This document shows, one piece after another, positions 1 through 7,666 of a stretch of DNA of 36,626 nt. Made by a program: the position numbers and the translations under genes. How positions within the stretch are numbered: position 1 is the stretch's first letter; every line of letters begins with the position of its first letter. The stretch spans positions 7,529 through 44,154 of the forward strand of contig JAQVRQ010000009.1 in the NCBI GenBank assembly GCA_028700975.1, read 5' to 3'. The notes beneath the pieces are model-generated. The model worked only from the letters and a program-made list of their open reading frames with translations, did no database searches and was not told where the DNA came from. This DNA is from Bacteroidales bacterium. GTDB lineage: Bacteria > Bacteroidota > Bacteroidia > Bacteroidales > UBA932.

Positions 1-114
1 GGAGTTGCAGTTCCAATTTACGCAATTGGTGCAGGGAGTAATAATTTTTCCGGCAGGATGGATAATACAGAGATTTCCAGAAGAATATTCAAAAGTCTGA
101 AACTGGAGTTCTAA
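1..114 (+). CDS. Alkaline phosphatase, C-terminal end only (partial)
   Basis: Frame 1 is open from the first base to a TAA at 112-114 and encodes 37 residues, beginning GVAVPIYAIGAG and ending KSLKLEF. The pattern VPIYAIGAGSNNFSG followed by DNTEI matches the C-terminal strand and last helix of PhoA-family alkaline phosphatases, where a Val-Pro-x-Tyr-Ala-x-Gly segment precedes an Asn-Thr-[ED]-Ile motif. These are periplasmic or secreted zinc/magnesium phosphomonoesterases. The active-site part lies outside the window, so activity cannot be judged. The stop overlaps the next start (TAATG), which implies translational coupling with the GHL10 gene. It is absent from the ORF track because it is cut by the window edge. 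Confidence 0.72.
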   Translation, partial: GVAVPIYAIGAGSNNFSGRMDNTEISRRIFKSLKLEF

Positions 115-1625
115 TGAAACGCATTTTATTCTTAATAATTACTCTGAGCATCTCATTTGGTGCTCAGAGTAAATCGTTGCCAAAAAGAGAATTTCGTGGA
201 GCTTGGATTCACACAGTTGGCAATCAGCAGTTTAAAAATATGTCTGCAGATTCTATAAAGAATCTCTTTACTACTACTCTTGATAACTTTCAAAGGGCCG
301 GAGTAAATGCTGTAATCTTCCAAGTAAGACCACAAGCAGATGCATTTTATATATCTGAAATTGAGCCCTGGAGTAGATTCTTAAGTGGAGAACAGGGCGT
401 AGCTCCTAAAGAGATTTGGGATCCATTACAATTTATGATTGAAGAGGCTCATAAAAGAGGAATGGAACTTCACGCTTGGTGTAATCCCTATAGAGTAACC
501 TCCAATGATAAGGAGCAACTCCATCCGGATCACCTCTATTTTAAAAGACCAGAATTATTCAAAAAATATGGGAAACAACTATATTTTGATCCCGGTGAAC
601 CAGAATCAATTGAGCATACAGTAAAAGTAATTGCAGATATTGTCTCCAGATATGATGTAGACGCAATTCACTTTGATGACTATTTTTATCCCTACCCTAT
701 TCCTTTTGAAGAGTTCCACGATGACGCATCATTTGTTAAGTATTCGGCAAACCAGGGATTCGAATACTGGCAGAAAGGAGATTGGAGAAGGAATAATGTT
801 GCAACACTGATAAAAGAGTTGAATGATACAATTAAAGCTATAAAACCTTGGGTAAGATTCGGCATAAGCCCATTTGGAATACATCGGAACCTTAAGGATA
901 CTCCAGACGGTAGCGGTAGTAAAACAAATGGTCTCTCTAACTATGAACAGCTATTTGCAGACATACCTCACTGGCTTAAAATGGGCTGGGTAGATTACAA
1001 CGTTCCACAACTTTACTGGAAAATAGGTCACCCCGCAGCAGATTACAAAACACTTATTGAATGGTGGAGCCAAGGTAATTTTGGGAGGCATCTTTATATT
1101 GGTCAGAACATCTCCACATTCAGGGAACCGGACCTTGACAATCCTGGCAGAAGTCAATTCAAAACAAAAATGGAATTAACCAGAAGCTTACCAAATATTC
1201 ACGGGAACGTATGGTGGCCGGGATGGACACTTAATACAAACCCCAATGGTTTTACCGATTCACTTGCCATAAATTATCAGCAGACACCTGCAATTATACC
1301 AGCTTTCGACTTTCTCGATTCTATAGCACCAGATCCAGTCTCTAGCACGAAAATAAGATCTGGGAAACTTGAGTGGAGCCATAAGTCCTATAAAAATGGG
1401 GCTGAAAAACTACAAGAGCCTCAATTTTTTGTAGTTTACAGATTTCCTGATGGAGTTGAACCAAATATTGAGAAGAGTGAATTTCTATTCAAAATTGTTG
1501 AAGGCACATCAATAACTCTTAATAAGCAAAAAGGGAAAAAACTAAAATACAAATACTTAGTTACCTCTCTTGATAGATGCCGTAATGAGAGTAAACCAGG
1601 CAAAATAGTTTCTTCATCATACTAG
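114..1625 (+). CDS. Glycoside hydrolase-like 10 (GHL10/DUF187, YngK-type) secreted protein
   Basis: 503 residues. The N-terminus MKRILFLIITLSISFGAQS is a signal peptide, so the protein is exported. From about residue 25 to 335 it matches the GHL10 (DUF187) TIM-barrel family: it opens with REFRGAWIHTV and carries FQVRPQADAFY, MELHAWCNPYR, AIHFDDYFYPYP and FGISPFGIHR, all hallmark blocks. The last 95 or so residues resemble a fibronectin III-like beta module. The family is thought to act on polysaccharides or peptidoglycan-linked sugars, but substrates are mostly unproven. The ATG overlaps the stop of the upstream alkaline phosphatase, so the two are probably co-transcribed. No terminator hairpin follows. 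The family call is firm; the substrate is unknown. Confidence 0.88.
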   Translation: MKRILFLIITLSISFGAQSKSLPKREFRGAWIHTVGNQQFKNMSADSIKNLFTTTLDNFQRAGVNAVIFQVRPQADAFYISEIEPWSRFLSGEQGVAPKEIWDPLQFMIEEAHKRGMELHAWCNPYRVTSNDKEQLHPDHLYFKRPELFKKYGKQLYFDPGEPESIEHTVKVIADIVSRYDVDAIHFDDYFYPYPIPFEEFHDDASFVKYSANQGFEYWQKGDWRRNNVATLIKELNDTIKAIKPWVRFGISPFGIHRNLKDTPDGSGSKTNGLSNYEQLFADIPHWLKMGWVDYNVPQLYWKIGHPAADYKTLIEWWSQGNFGRHLYIGQNISTFREPDLDNPGRSQFKTKMELTRSLPNIHGNVWWPGWTLNTNPNGFTDSLAINYQQTPAIIPAFDFLDSIAPDPVSSTKIRSGKLEWSHKSYKNGAEKLQEPQFFVVYRFPDGVEPNIEKSEFLFKIVEGTSITLNKQKGKKLKYKYLVTSLDRCRNESKPGKIVSSSY

Positions 1626-1634
1626 ATTGTATTT

Positions 1635-1665
1635 ATTGACATTTGGCAACCTTTGCGTAACTTTG
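1635..1665 (+). promoter_or_regulatory. Candidate Bacteroidota promoter for the antiporter-asnS-udk run
   Basis: An ATTG at 1635-1638 is followed after 19 nt by TAACTTTG at 1658-1665, which fits the Bacteroidota sigma-ABfr pattern (TTTG about 19-21 nt before TAnnTTTG). Transcription would start near 1670, giving a leader of roughly 27 nt before the antiporter ATG at 1697. The -7 box is exact; the -33 box has one mismatch. Confidence 0.6.
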
Positions 1666-1696
1666 CACAAATTTTTTATAAACTAAATATTATTAA

Positions 1697-2899
1697 ATGA
1701 AAAAAATCCTCTCTTTTTCCTTGTTTCTGATGATTGGCCTGGTTCTTTCACAGGTACTACCAGGAGTACTCGGGAACAACTATGAAAGTCTGGAAGTTAT
1801 TACTGGAGCACTTCTTTATGTTGCTCTATCCTTCATTATGATAAATGTGGGACGTGAATTTGTGCTAGATAAAACCAAATGGAAATCTTATGTGAAGGAC
1901 TATTTTGTAGCAATGGCCACGGCAGCTTTACCCTGGATTTTTGTTGCATTTTACTTTATCTTCATTATTCTGCCTGTTGAGTATAATACAGACTGGGAGG
2001 CGTGGAAGGAGAGTCTGCTTTTAAGCCGATTTGCAGCTCCCACATCTGCAGGAATTCTCTTTACAATGCTTGCAGCCATAGGGTTAAGATCAAGTTGGAT
2101 TTACAAGAAAATACAGGTTCTTGCAATATTTGATGACCTTGACACAATCCTACTAATGATTCCTCTTCAGATAATAATGATTGGAATGAAATGGCAGATG
2201 GGTGTTATTCTTTTAGTCGTAACACTATTGCTTTGGTTAGGATGGAAGCATATGAGCAAATATAATCTTAAACAGGATTGGAAGCATATTCTCTTTTACT
2301 CAATTATAGTTGTGGCAATAACCATTTCAATAGACCATTACACAAAACTACTTTTTGGGCCAGAAGGAGCAATCCATATTGAAGTATTGTTGCCTGCATT
2401 TGTGCTGGGTATGATGATGAAAAGCATTCATATAGACAGCAAAATTGAGAGAGGAGTCTCAACAGGTATATCTCTTATTTTTATGTTGCTCGTAGGATTA
2501 AGTATGCCTCACTTTATTGGAAGTACAATTATGACCGAGGCATCAATGGAGTCCGGATCAATAATGGGCGAACAACCGATGCTATCCTGGGGTAATATTG
2601 CTATGCACGTAGTATTTGTTACAATCCTTTCTAATATTGGCAAAATGGTTCCACTTCTTTTTTATAGAGATAGACTCATTGAAGAGAGGCTTGCGCTCTC
2701 TATTGGAATGTTTACCAGAGGAGAGGTGGGAGCTGGTATTATATTTATTGCGTTAGGGTATAATATTGGAGGACCGGCATTGATTATCTCTGTTCTAACA
2801 ATGGTATTGAACCTTATTTTAACCGGAATTTTTGTAGTTTGGGTTAAAAAGCTCTCCCTAAGGGCTAGTAAAAAGCTGGAGACCGCAAAAGCTGTATAA
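1697..2899 (+). CDS. Cation:proton antiporter (CPA family), inner membrane
   Basis: 400 residues, very hydrophobic, with roughly 11-12 membrane segments and a short basic C-terminal tail (KKLSLRASKKLE). An acidic-pair segment, AIFDDLDTILLMIP (about residue 145), and a late FTRGEVGAGIIFIALGY segment resemble the ion-binding core and the conserved glutamate helix of monovalent cation:proton antiporters of the CPA2/NhaA-like superfamily. Its likely job is Na+ or K+ exchange for H+ across the inner membrane. It follows a good promoter and lies 20 bp upstream of asnS. It is clearly distinct from the NhaA encoded at 18734-20101. The exact ion cannot be read from the sequence. Confidence 0.82.
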   Translation: MKKILSFSLFLMIGLVLSQVLPGVLGNNYESLEVITGALLYVALSFIMINVGREFVLDKTKWKSYVKDYFVAMATAALPWIFVAFYFIFIILPVEYNTDWEAWKESLLLSRFAAPTSAGILFTMLAAIGLRSSWIYKKIQVLAIFDDLDTILLMIPLQIIMIGMKWQMGVILLVVTLLLWLGWKHMSKYNLKQDWKHILFYSIIVVAITISIDHYTKLLFGPEGAIHIEVLLPAFVLGMMMKSIHIDSKIERGVSTGISLIFMLLVGLSMPHFIGSTIMTEASMESGSIMGEQPMLSWGNIAMHVVFVTILSNIGKMVPLLFYRDRLIEERLALSIGMFTRGEVGAGIIFIALGYNIGGPALIISVLTMVLNLILTGIFVVWVKKLSLRASKKLETAKAV

Positions 2900-2919
2900 T
2901 TGAATTTTGACACTATATA

Positions 2920-4314
2920 ATGAAAACAACTTCAAGAGTAAAAGTTTCTAATCTATTAAAAGGAGAGCCCGGCGTCTCAATATTAGTGAAGGGATGGGTC
3001 AGAACAAAAAGAGGCAACAAAAACGTAGTTTTTGTTGCCTTGAATGATGGCTCTACTGTAAACAACATACAGATAGTATTTGATATGACCCGGTTTACAG
3101 AAGAGGCTCTTAAGCCTGTAAATACTGGTTCTTGTATCTCTGTTGAGGGGATTTTGGTTGCTTCACCTGGCGGCGGGCAATCTGTTGAGGTCTCAGCCAC
3201 TTCTCTCGAAGTGTATGGATCTGCCGATCCCGAAACCTATCCTCTTCAAAAAAAGGGGCATAGTATGGAGTTTCTAAGGGAGATTGGACACCTTAGACCC
3301 AGAACAAATACATTTGGATGCATCTTTAGAATTAGACACTCTATGGCATTTGCCATACATAAATTCTTTAATGATAAAGGGTTTTACTATCTACACACTC
3401 CCATTATCACAGCATCAGATGCTGAGGGTGCAGGTGCAATGTTCCAAGTTACAACACTTGATCTGAATAATATCCCAAGAGATCCAGAAAATAAAATTGA
3501 TTTTTCTCAAGACTTTTTTGGAAGAGCATCCAATCTTACTGTAAGCGGTCAGCTTGAGGGTGAGCTGGGAGCGATGGCTCTAGGGGAAATATATACATTT
3601 GGCCCCACTTTTAGAGCAGAAAACTCAAACACACCAAGACACCTTGCAGAATTCTGGATGGTTGAGCCTGAAATGGCCTTTTATGAGATTAAGGAGAATA
3701 TGGATCTGGCCGAAGAGTTTATTAAATATCTTGTAAAATATGCTCTAGAGAACTGCTCGGATGATCTTAAGTTCCTCAACGATATGTTTGATAAAGAACT
3801 TTTGGCAAGGCTTAAAAGCGTTGTGGAGACAGATTTTGTTAGAATTTCATATACCGAGGGTGTTGAGATATTAATGAAGTCTGGAGAAAAATTTGAATTT
3901 CCTGTATTCTGGGGAGCAGATTTGCAAAGTGAGCACGAAAGATTCCTTGTCGAGAAGCACTTCAAGAGGCCTGTTATCCTTACTGACTATCCTAAAGAGA
4001 TTAAGGCATTCTATATGAAGCAAAATACTGATGGCAAGACTGTAAGAGCGATGGATGTACTTTTTCCAAAGATTGGGGAGATAATTGGAGGGTCCCAGAG
4101 AGAGGAATCTCTTGAGAAACTGGAAGCCAGAATTAAAGAGATGGGAATGGAGAGCGAGGGCCTTTGGTGGTACCTAGATACACGAAGATTCGGAACAGCT
4201 CCTCACGCAGGATTTGGACTCGGCTTTGAAAGACTCCTACTTTTCGTCACAGGAATGTCAAACATTAGAGATGTAATTCCATTTCCAAGAACACCTAAAA
4301 ACGCAGAATTTTAA
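2920..4314 (+). CDS. asnS: Asparaginyl-tRNA synthetase
   Basis: 464 residues, the normal length for bacterial AsnRS. The N-terminal OB-fold anticodon-binding domain (about 1-105) contains [23 protein letters not shown]. The class II catalytic domain follows, with motif 1 near [14 protein letters not shown], motif 2 around [22 protein letters not shown] and motif 3 as [12 protein letters not shown]. It charges tRNA-Asn in the cytoplasm using ATP. The residues after [18 protein letters not shown] fit AsnRS rather than AspRS. The gene follows the antiporter by 20 bp and precedes udk by 9 bp, so it is probably co-transcribed with both. A perfect 13-bp inverted repeat lies near its 5' end and is listed separately. 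Confidence 0.97.
   Translation: MKTTSRVKVSNLLKGEPGVSILVKGWVRTKRGNKNVVFVALNDGSTVNNIQIVFDMTRFTEEALKPVNTGSCISVEGILVASPGGGQSVEVSATSLEVYGSADPETYPLQKKGHSMEFLREIGHLRPRTNTFGCIFRIRHSMAFAIHKFFNDKGFYYLHTPIITASDAEGAGAMFQVTTLDLNNIPRDPENKIDFSQDFFGRASNLTVSGQLEGELGAMALGEIYTFGPTFRAENSNTPRHLAEFWMVEPEMAFYEIKENMDLAEEFIKYLVKYALENCSDDLKFLNDMFDKELLARLKSVVETDFVRISYTEGVEILMKSGEKFEFPVFWGADLQSEHERFLVEKHFKRPVILTDYPKEIKAFYMKQNTDGKTVRAMDVLFPKIGEIIGGSQREESLEKLEARIKEMGMESEGLWWYLDTRRFGTAPHAGFGLGFERLLLFVTGMSNIRDVIPFPRTPKNAEF
3012..3040 (+). repeat. Perfect 13-bp inverted repeat inside asnS
   Basis: AGGCAACAAAAAC (3012-3024) and GTTTTTGTTGCCT (3028-3040) are perfect reverse complements around a 3-nt GTA loop. It lies about 90 nt into the asnS coding region and encodes the OB-fold strand [11 protein letters not shown] stem this long and exact inside a gene is unusual. 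It may affect mRNA folding or early elongation, but it may also be chance. Confidence 0.6.
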
Positions 4315-4323
4315 AATCAATAT

Positions 4324-4941
4324 ATGCTAATAATTGGGATAGCAGGAGGTACGGGATCGGGGAAAACCACCGTTGTAAAAGAGATTACAAAACTACTTTC
4401 AGACAGTGAAATAGTGGTTATTCCACAAGATTCATACTACAAAGACAATAGCCACTTGCCTTTGGAAGAGAGACTTGAACTTAATTTTGACCATCCGGAA
4501 TCAATAGATTTTAAATTACTCGTTAAGCAACTAAAGGATCTAAAGGCAGGCAAAGCAATTGAACAGCCAATTTACTCCTATCTCACTTGTTCAAGATCTA
4601 CAACTGAAACTGTTCACGTTAACCCAGCACATATTATTATTGTTGAAGGGATACTGATTTTCACCTGTGCAGAACTTAGAAGCGTTATGGATATCAAGGT
4701 TTTTGTTGATGCTGATGCTGATGATCGTCTTGGAAGAGTTATAACAAGAGATAATATTGAAAGGGGTCGTACCATTGATAAGGTACTTGAGCGATATGAG
4801 AAAACAGTAAAGCCAATGCATCTTCAATTTATTGAACCAAGTAAAAGATATGCAGATATTATTGTTCCCCAGGGAGGTCATAATAAGGTAGCAATAGATA
4901 TTCTTCTGGCAACAATTGAAAAGGCCTTAAAGAAAAGATAG
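4324..4941 (+). CDS. udk: Uridine kinase
   Basis: 205 residues, typical for bacterial Udk. The P-loop GGTGSGKT sits at residues 8-15. The substrate region IPQDSYYKD, the HPESIDF segment and the YSYLTCSR block match uridine/cytidine kinases of the phosphoribulokinase-uridine kinase family. VEGILIF and the DDRLGRVITRDNIERGR lid region are also present. It phosphorylates uridine or cytidine to the monophosphate in pyrimidine salvage in the cytoplasm. It lies 9 bp after asnS, and its stop codon directly abuts the ATG of the TonB-like gene (TAGATG), so translation of the two is likely coupled. Confidence 0.95.
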   Translation: MLIIGIAGGTGSGKTTVVKEITKLLSDSEIVVIPQDSYYKDNSHLPLEERLELNFDHPESIDFKLLVKQLKDLKAGKAIEQPIYSYLTCSRSTTETVHVNPAHIIIVEGILIFTCAELRSVMDIKVFVDADADDRLGRVITRDNIERGRTIDKVLERYEKTVKPMHLQFIEPSKRYADIIVPQGGHNKVAIDILLATIEKALKKR

Positions 4942-5655
4942 ATGTTTAAAAAAGACAATAATGCCGGGTTGTACATGACCATAGCGGTGCATCTCGTATT
5001 ATTGATTGTACTGCTCTCCTCCAGGATAGGTTTTATGATCCAGGAGGAGAGCTCTTTTGTACTTGACTTTACTAAAGAGGAGGAGATTGAAAAGATTAAG
5101 AGGGAAGAGCGTCTAAGGGAAGAGATTAGTAAGGAGTTAGATGATATGCTATCCGGTAGAACTCCTGTTAGGAACGTTGTCGTAGATGCAACAAACAGAG
5201 GAAATAACCTTAGAGATGATCGCTTTAAAAATCCAAATGAGGTTTACAATGAAGCTCAAGAGCTTCAAAAAAAGCTCGATGCAGCGAGAAGAGAGGCAGC
5301 CAGGTTACAAGGTTCGGATGAGGATATCGCTCCGGCAGAGAGTGAGAAAAAGGAGGAGAAGAGAGAAACATATAAAGGTCCCTCCGTGGTCTCTTATACC
5401 CTGGAGGGTAGAAAGTCAATTTCAATGCCAATTCCCGTTTATAAATGTGTTGCAGGTGGAGATGTCTCCGTTGCAATTATTGTAAACAGAAATGGCTATG
5501 TTATAGATGCTTCTGTTATCGATAATGCATCAGCCAAAGATTTGTGCATTAGAGAATATGCTGTAAGAGCGGCAGCAGCTTCCAGATTTACAAGATCTTC
5601 ATCCTCACCGGAAAGACAACGAGGAGAAATCGTCTACAGATTTATTGCTCAATAA
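4942..5655 (+). CDS. TonB-like energy transducer / membrane-anchored TonB C-terminal domain protein
   Basis: 237 residues. A single N-terminal membrane helix (about 11-32, TIAVHLVLLIVLLSSRIGF) is followed by an acidic and basic, charge-rich segment (about 43-145) with coiled-coil character, including EEEIEKIKREERLREEI and LQKKLDAARREAARLQG. The C-terminal region (about 165-237) has DVSVAIIVNRNGYVIDASV and AVRAAAASRFT, which resemble the TonB C-terminal fold. The usual proline-rich spacer is missing, so it may instead be a structural relative of TonB or TolA rather than a true receptor energiser. Its 3' end overlaps the convergent S41 protease gene by 14 bp. Confidence 0.7.
   Translation: MFKKDNNAGLYMTIAVHLVLLIVLLSSRIGFMIQEESSFVLDFTKEEEIEKIKREERLREEISKELDDMLSGRTPVRNVVVDATNRGNNLRDDRFKNPNEVYNEAQELQKKLDAARREAARLQGSDEDIAPAESEKKEEKRETYKGPSVVSYTLEGRKSISMPIPVYKCVAGGDVSVAIIVNRNGYVIDASVIDNASAKDLCIREYAVRAAAASRFTRSSSSPERQRGEIVYRFIAQ
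5013..5052 (+). repeat. Imperfect 15-nt inverted repeat inside the TonB-like gene
   Basis: GCTCTCCTCCAGGAT (5013-5027) and ATCCAGGAGGAGAGC (5038-5052) pair over 14 of 15 positions with one A-A mismatch around a 10-nt loop, and TTTT follows at 5054-5057. The stem is GC-rich compared with its surroundings and begins about 70 nt into the gene. It looks like an intragenic hairpin, possibly attenuating; function is unproven. Confidence 0.55.
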
Positions 5656-7243
5656 CCTGTTCTTTTGACGCAATCTGAATTACATTATCAATTTTAGAGA
5701 TGATAGGATAATATGCAGCGTCATCCAAAGGAGAATACCTCCCCACAAGGGCTTTAAGTTGAGTAATTAAAATATCTCCAGATATACGCCACTCCTCTTT
5801 ATTTGGAATAACATTTTTTCCGGCAGCATATTTAAGAAATTTCTCTTCTAGATTAATAGAATTAAGAAATTTATTTAATTCTGCAATATCTCCAATCTCT
5901 CTTAATTCAGATCTATAGATATCAGCTATCTCTGAAGAATATCTAAAAACAAGACCCAACTCATTACTTTTAATCAGAAACTTTGTTACTCCTGTTGTAT
6001 CAAGTGGGACAAAAACATCAGGTGTAATACCTCCTCCACCAAATACAATTTTTCCCTTTGGAGTGGTGTACTTAAGAGAATCGTTTTGCCTTATACTATC
6101 TGCAGATGTAAGCTCACCGTGCTTGTACCTTTCAAGAATGTCATTTCTATAGTCTTTGCTGTAGGGCTTTTGAATTGATCTACCTGTTGGTGTGTAAAAT
6201 CTTGCAACTGTAAGCCTTATTCCTGACTTATCAGAGAAATAGATAGGTTCTTGGACAAGTCCCTTTCCAAAAGATCTTCTTCCTATGATTGTTCCTCTGT
6301 CATTATCCTGTATTGCTCCGGCAAATATTTCACTGGATGAAGCAGAGCCTTCATCAATTAAAACTTTAAGACCTATCCCCTTAAATTTACCTCTACCATC
6401 AGCAAAGAAATCCTCTCTTTTTCTGTGAAGACCCTCCATATATACAATTAGATTACCTCTCTCTAAAAACTCATTTGAGAGCAACAATGCCTGATCCAGA
6501 TAGCCACCTGTATTCCCTCTCAAGTCAATAATCACAGAATTCATCCCTCTTTCATTCAATAATGAAAGTGATTCTAAGACCTCTTTATGGCTGGTTCTTG
6601 TAAACTTTGACAACTTTAGATAGCCTAAAGTATCGTCAACCATATAACTTACATCAACACTTTTAACTGGTATCTTATCCCGTTTAATATCAAACTTAAG
6701 AATAGTATTAACACTCCCTCTTTTGAAACCAACATTTACATTTGACCCGGACTTTCCTCTTAGCATACTAACTAGTGAATCCTGATCTAACTTTACACCA
6801 GCTACAATTTTACCATCAACCTCTACAATTCTATCCCCGGAAAGGACCCCTGCCCTTTCAGATGGTCCGCCCGGAATTACCTGAATTACAATGGCAGTGT
6901 CATTTGGGACATTGAACTGAATACCAATGCCGTCAAAATTTCCCTGAAGCTCCTCTTCAGCGCTCTTAAGCTCTTGAGGAGGAAGGTATACCGAGTGTGG
7001 GTCTAGCTTCTCAAGAAGAAGTGGAATTGTCTCTTCTGTAATATGAGAATAATCAAGTGTATCAACATAATTTTTGTCAATTTCACTAATTATAAGCATT
7101 AACTTATCCCACCGTCCTGCTTTTATTTCCAACTCTCTCTTTGAATAGCCATTATCACAATATCGAGTGACTAATAACATCACAAACAAGATCCCTGCTA
7201 CTGCCGGCCATAGGCTCCTCCTTGTCCCTTCTGTGAAATTCAT
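5642..7243 (-). CDS. S41 family C-terminal processing peptidase (CtpA/Prc-like)
   Basis: 533 residues. An N-terminal hydrophobic stretch (about 12-26) acts as signal anchor or signal peptide, placing the enzyme in the periplasm. A PDZ domain spans about 93-178 (GIGIQF, GGPSERAGVLSGDRIVEVDG). The peptidase domain follows, with the substrate-pocket strand DLRGNTGGYL. The Ser-Lys dyad is visible as GSASSSEIFAG and SFGKGLVQ, probably S302 and K327, 25 residues apart as in Prc. A C-terminal helical region of about 140 residues completes it. It trims C-terminal tails of envelope proteins. It is the last gene of a six-gene minus-strand run; its start is 1 bp from the dCMP deaminase stop. Confidence 0.93.
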   Translation of the reverse strand: MNFTEGTRRSLWPAVAGILFVMLLVTRYCDNGYSKRELEIKAGRWDKLMLIISEIDKNYVDTLDYSHITEETIPLLLEKLDPHSVYLPPQELKSAEEELQGNFDGIGIQFNVPNDTAIVIQVIPGGPSERAGVLSGDRIVEVDGKIVAGVKLDQDSLVSMLRGKSGSNVNVGFKRGSVNTILKFDIKRDKIPVKSVDVSYMVDDTLGYLKLSKFTRTSHKEVLESLSLLNERGMNSVIIDLRGNTGGYLDQALLLSNEFLERGNLIVYMEGLHRKREDFFADGRGKFKGIGLKVLIDEGSASSSEIFAGAIQDNDRGTIIGRRSFGKGLVQEPIYFSDKSGIRLTVARFYTPTGRSIQKPYSKDYRNDILERYKHGELTSADSIRQNDSLKYTTPKGKIVFGGGGITPDVFVPLDTTGVTKFLIKSNELGLVFRYSSEIADIYRSELREIGDIAELNKFLNSINLEEKFLKYAAGKNVIPNKEEWRISGDILITQLKALVGRYSPLDDAAYYPIISKIDNVIQIASKEQVIEQ

Positions 7244-7244
7244 T

Positions 7245-7664
7245 TTATTCAGATAGATTTACAACCTCAATTCCCACTTTTCTTAAAAGGTCAATGCCAT
7301 CGGTTACACGATAATTGTCCCTGTAGACAAGCCTTCTTATCCCAGCCTGAATAATCAGTTTTGAGCACTCTAGACAAGGGGCTGTCGTAACATACATTGT
7401 AGCACCTTCGCTGCTGTTGCCAGATTTTGCGACCTTGGTAATAGCGTTAGCCTCTGCGTGTAACACATATGGTTTAGTATGACCTGTTTCATCTTCACAC
7501 ACATTCTCAAATCCGGATGGCGTTCCATTATATCCATCAGAAATAATCATTCTATCTTTAACAATCAAAGCGCCTACTTGCCTTCTTTTACAATAGGAGT
7601 TCTTTGACCATATCTGGGCCATATCTAAATAACTGCGATCAAACTGAAGTTGTTTTTCGTTCAT
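7245..7664 (-). CDS. dCMP deaminase (ComEB-like zinc deaminase)
   Basis: 139 residues. The zinc-binding signature of the cytidine/deoxycytidylate deaminase family is complete: HAEANAI (H69, E71) and PCLEC (C97, C100). The early NSYCKRRQVGALIVKD and ISDGYNGTPSGF blocks are typical of dCMP deaminase rather than of tRNA or riboflavin deaminases. It would convert dCMP to dUMP for thymidylate synthesis in the cytoplasm. The gene sits between the acyl-CoA synthetase (2 bp) and the S41 protease (1 bp), so it is transcribed with them, although no functional link is obvious. Confidence in the deaminase fold is very high, in the dCMP substrate high. Confidence 0.93.
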   Translation of the reverse strand: MNEKQLQFDRSYLDMAQIWSKNSYCKRRQVGALIVKDRMIISDGYNGTPSGFENVCEDETGHTKPYVLHAEANAITKVAKSGNSSEGATMYVTTAPCLECSKLIIQAGIRRLVYRDNYRVTDGIDLLRKVGIEVVNLSE

Positions 7665-7666
7665 AA

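Noticed and set aside
5186-5485. 99-aa plus-strand ORF inside the TonB-like gene
   Set aside because: It is a frame shadow of a charge-rich coding region, with no start context or recognisable domain; the TonB-like frame has a membrane helix and a conserved C-terminal domain.
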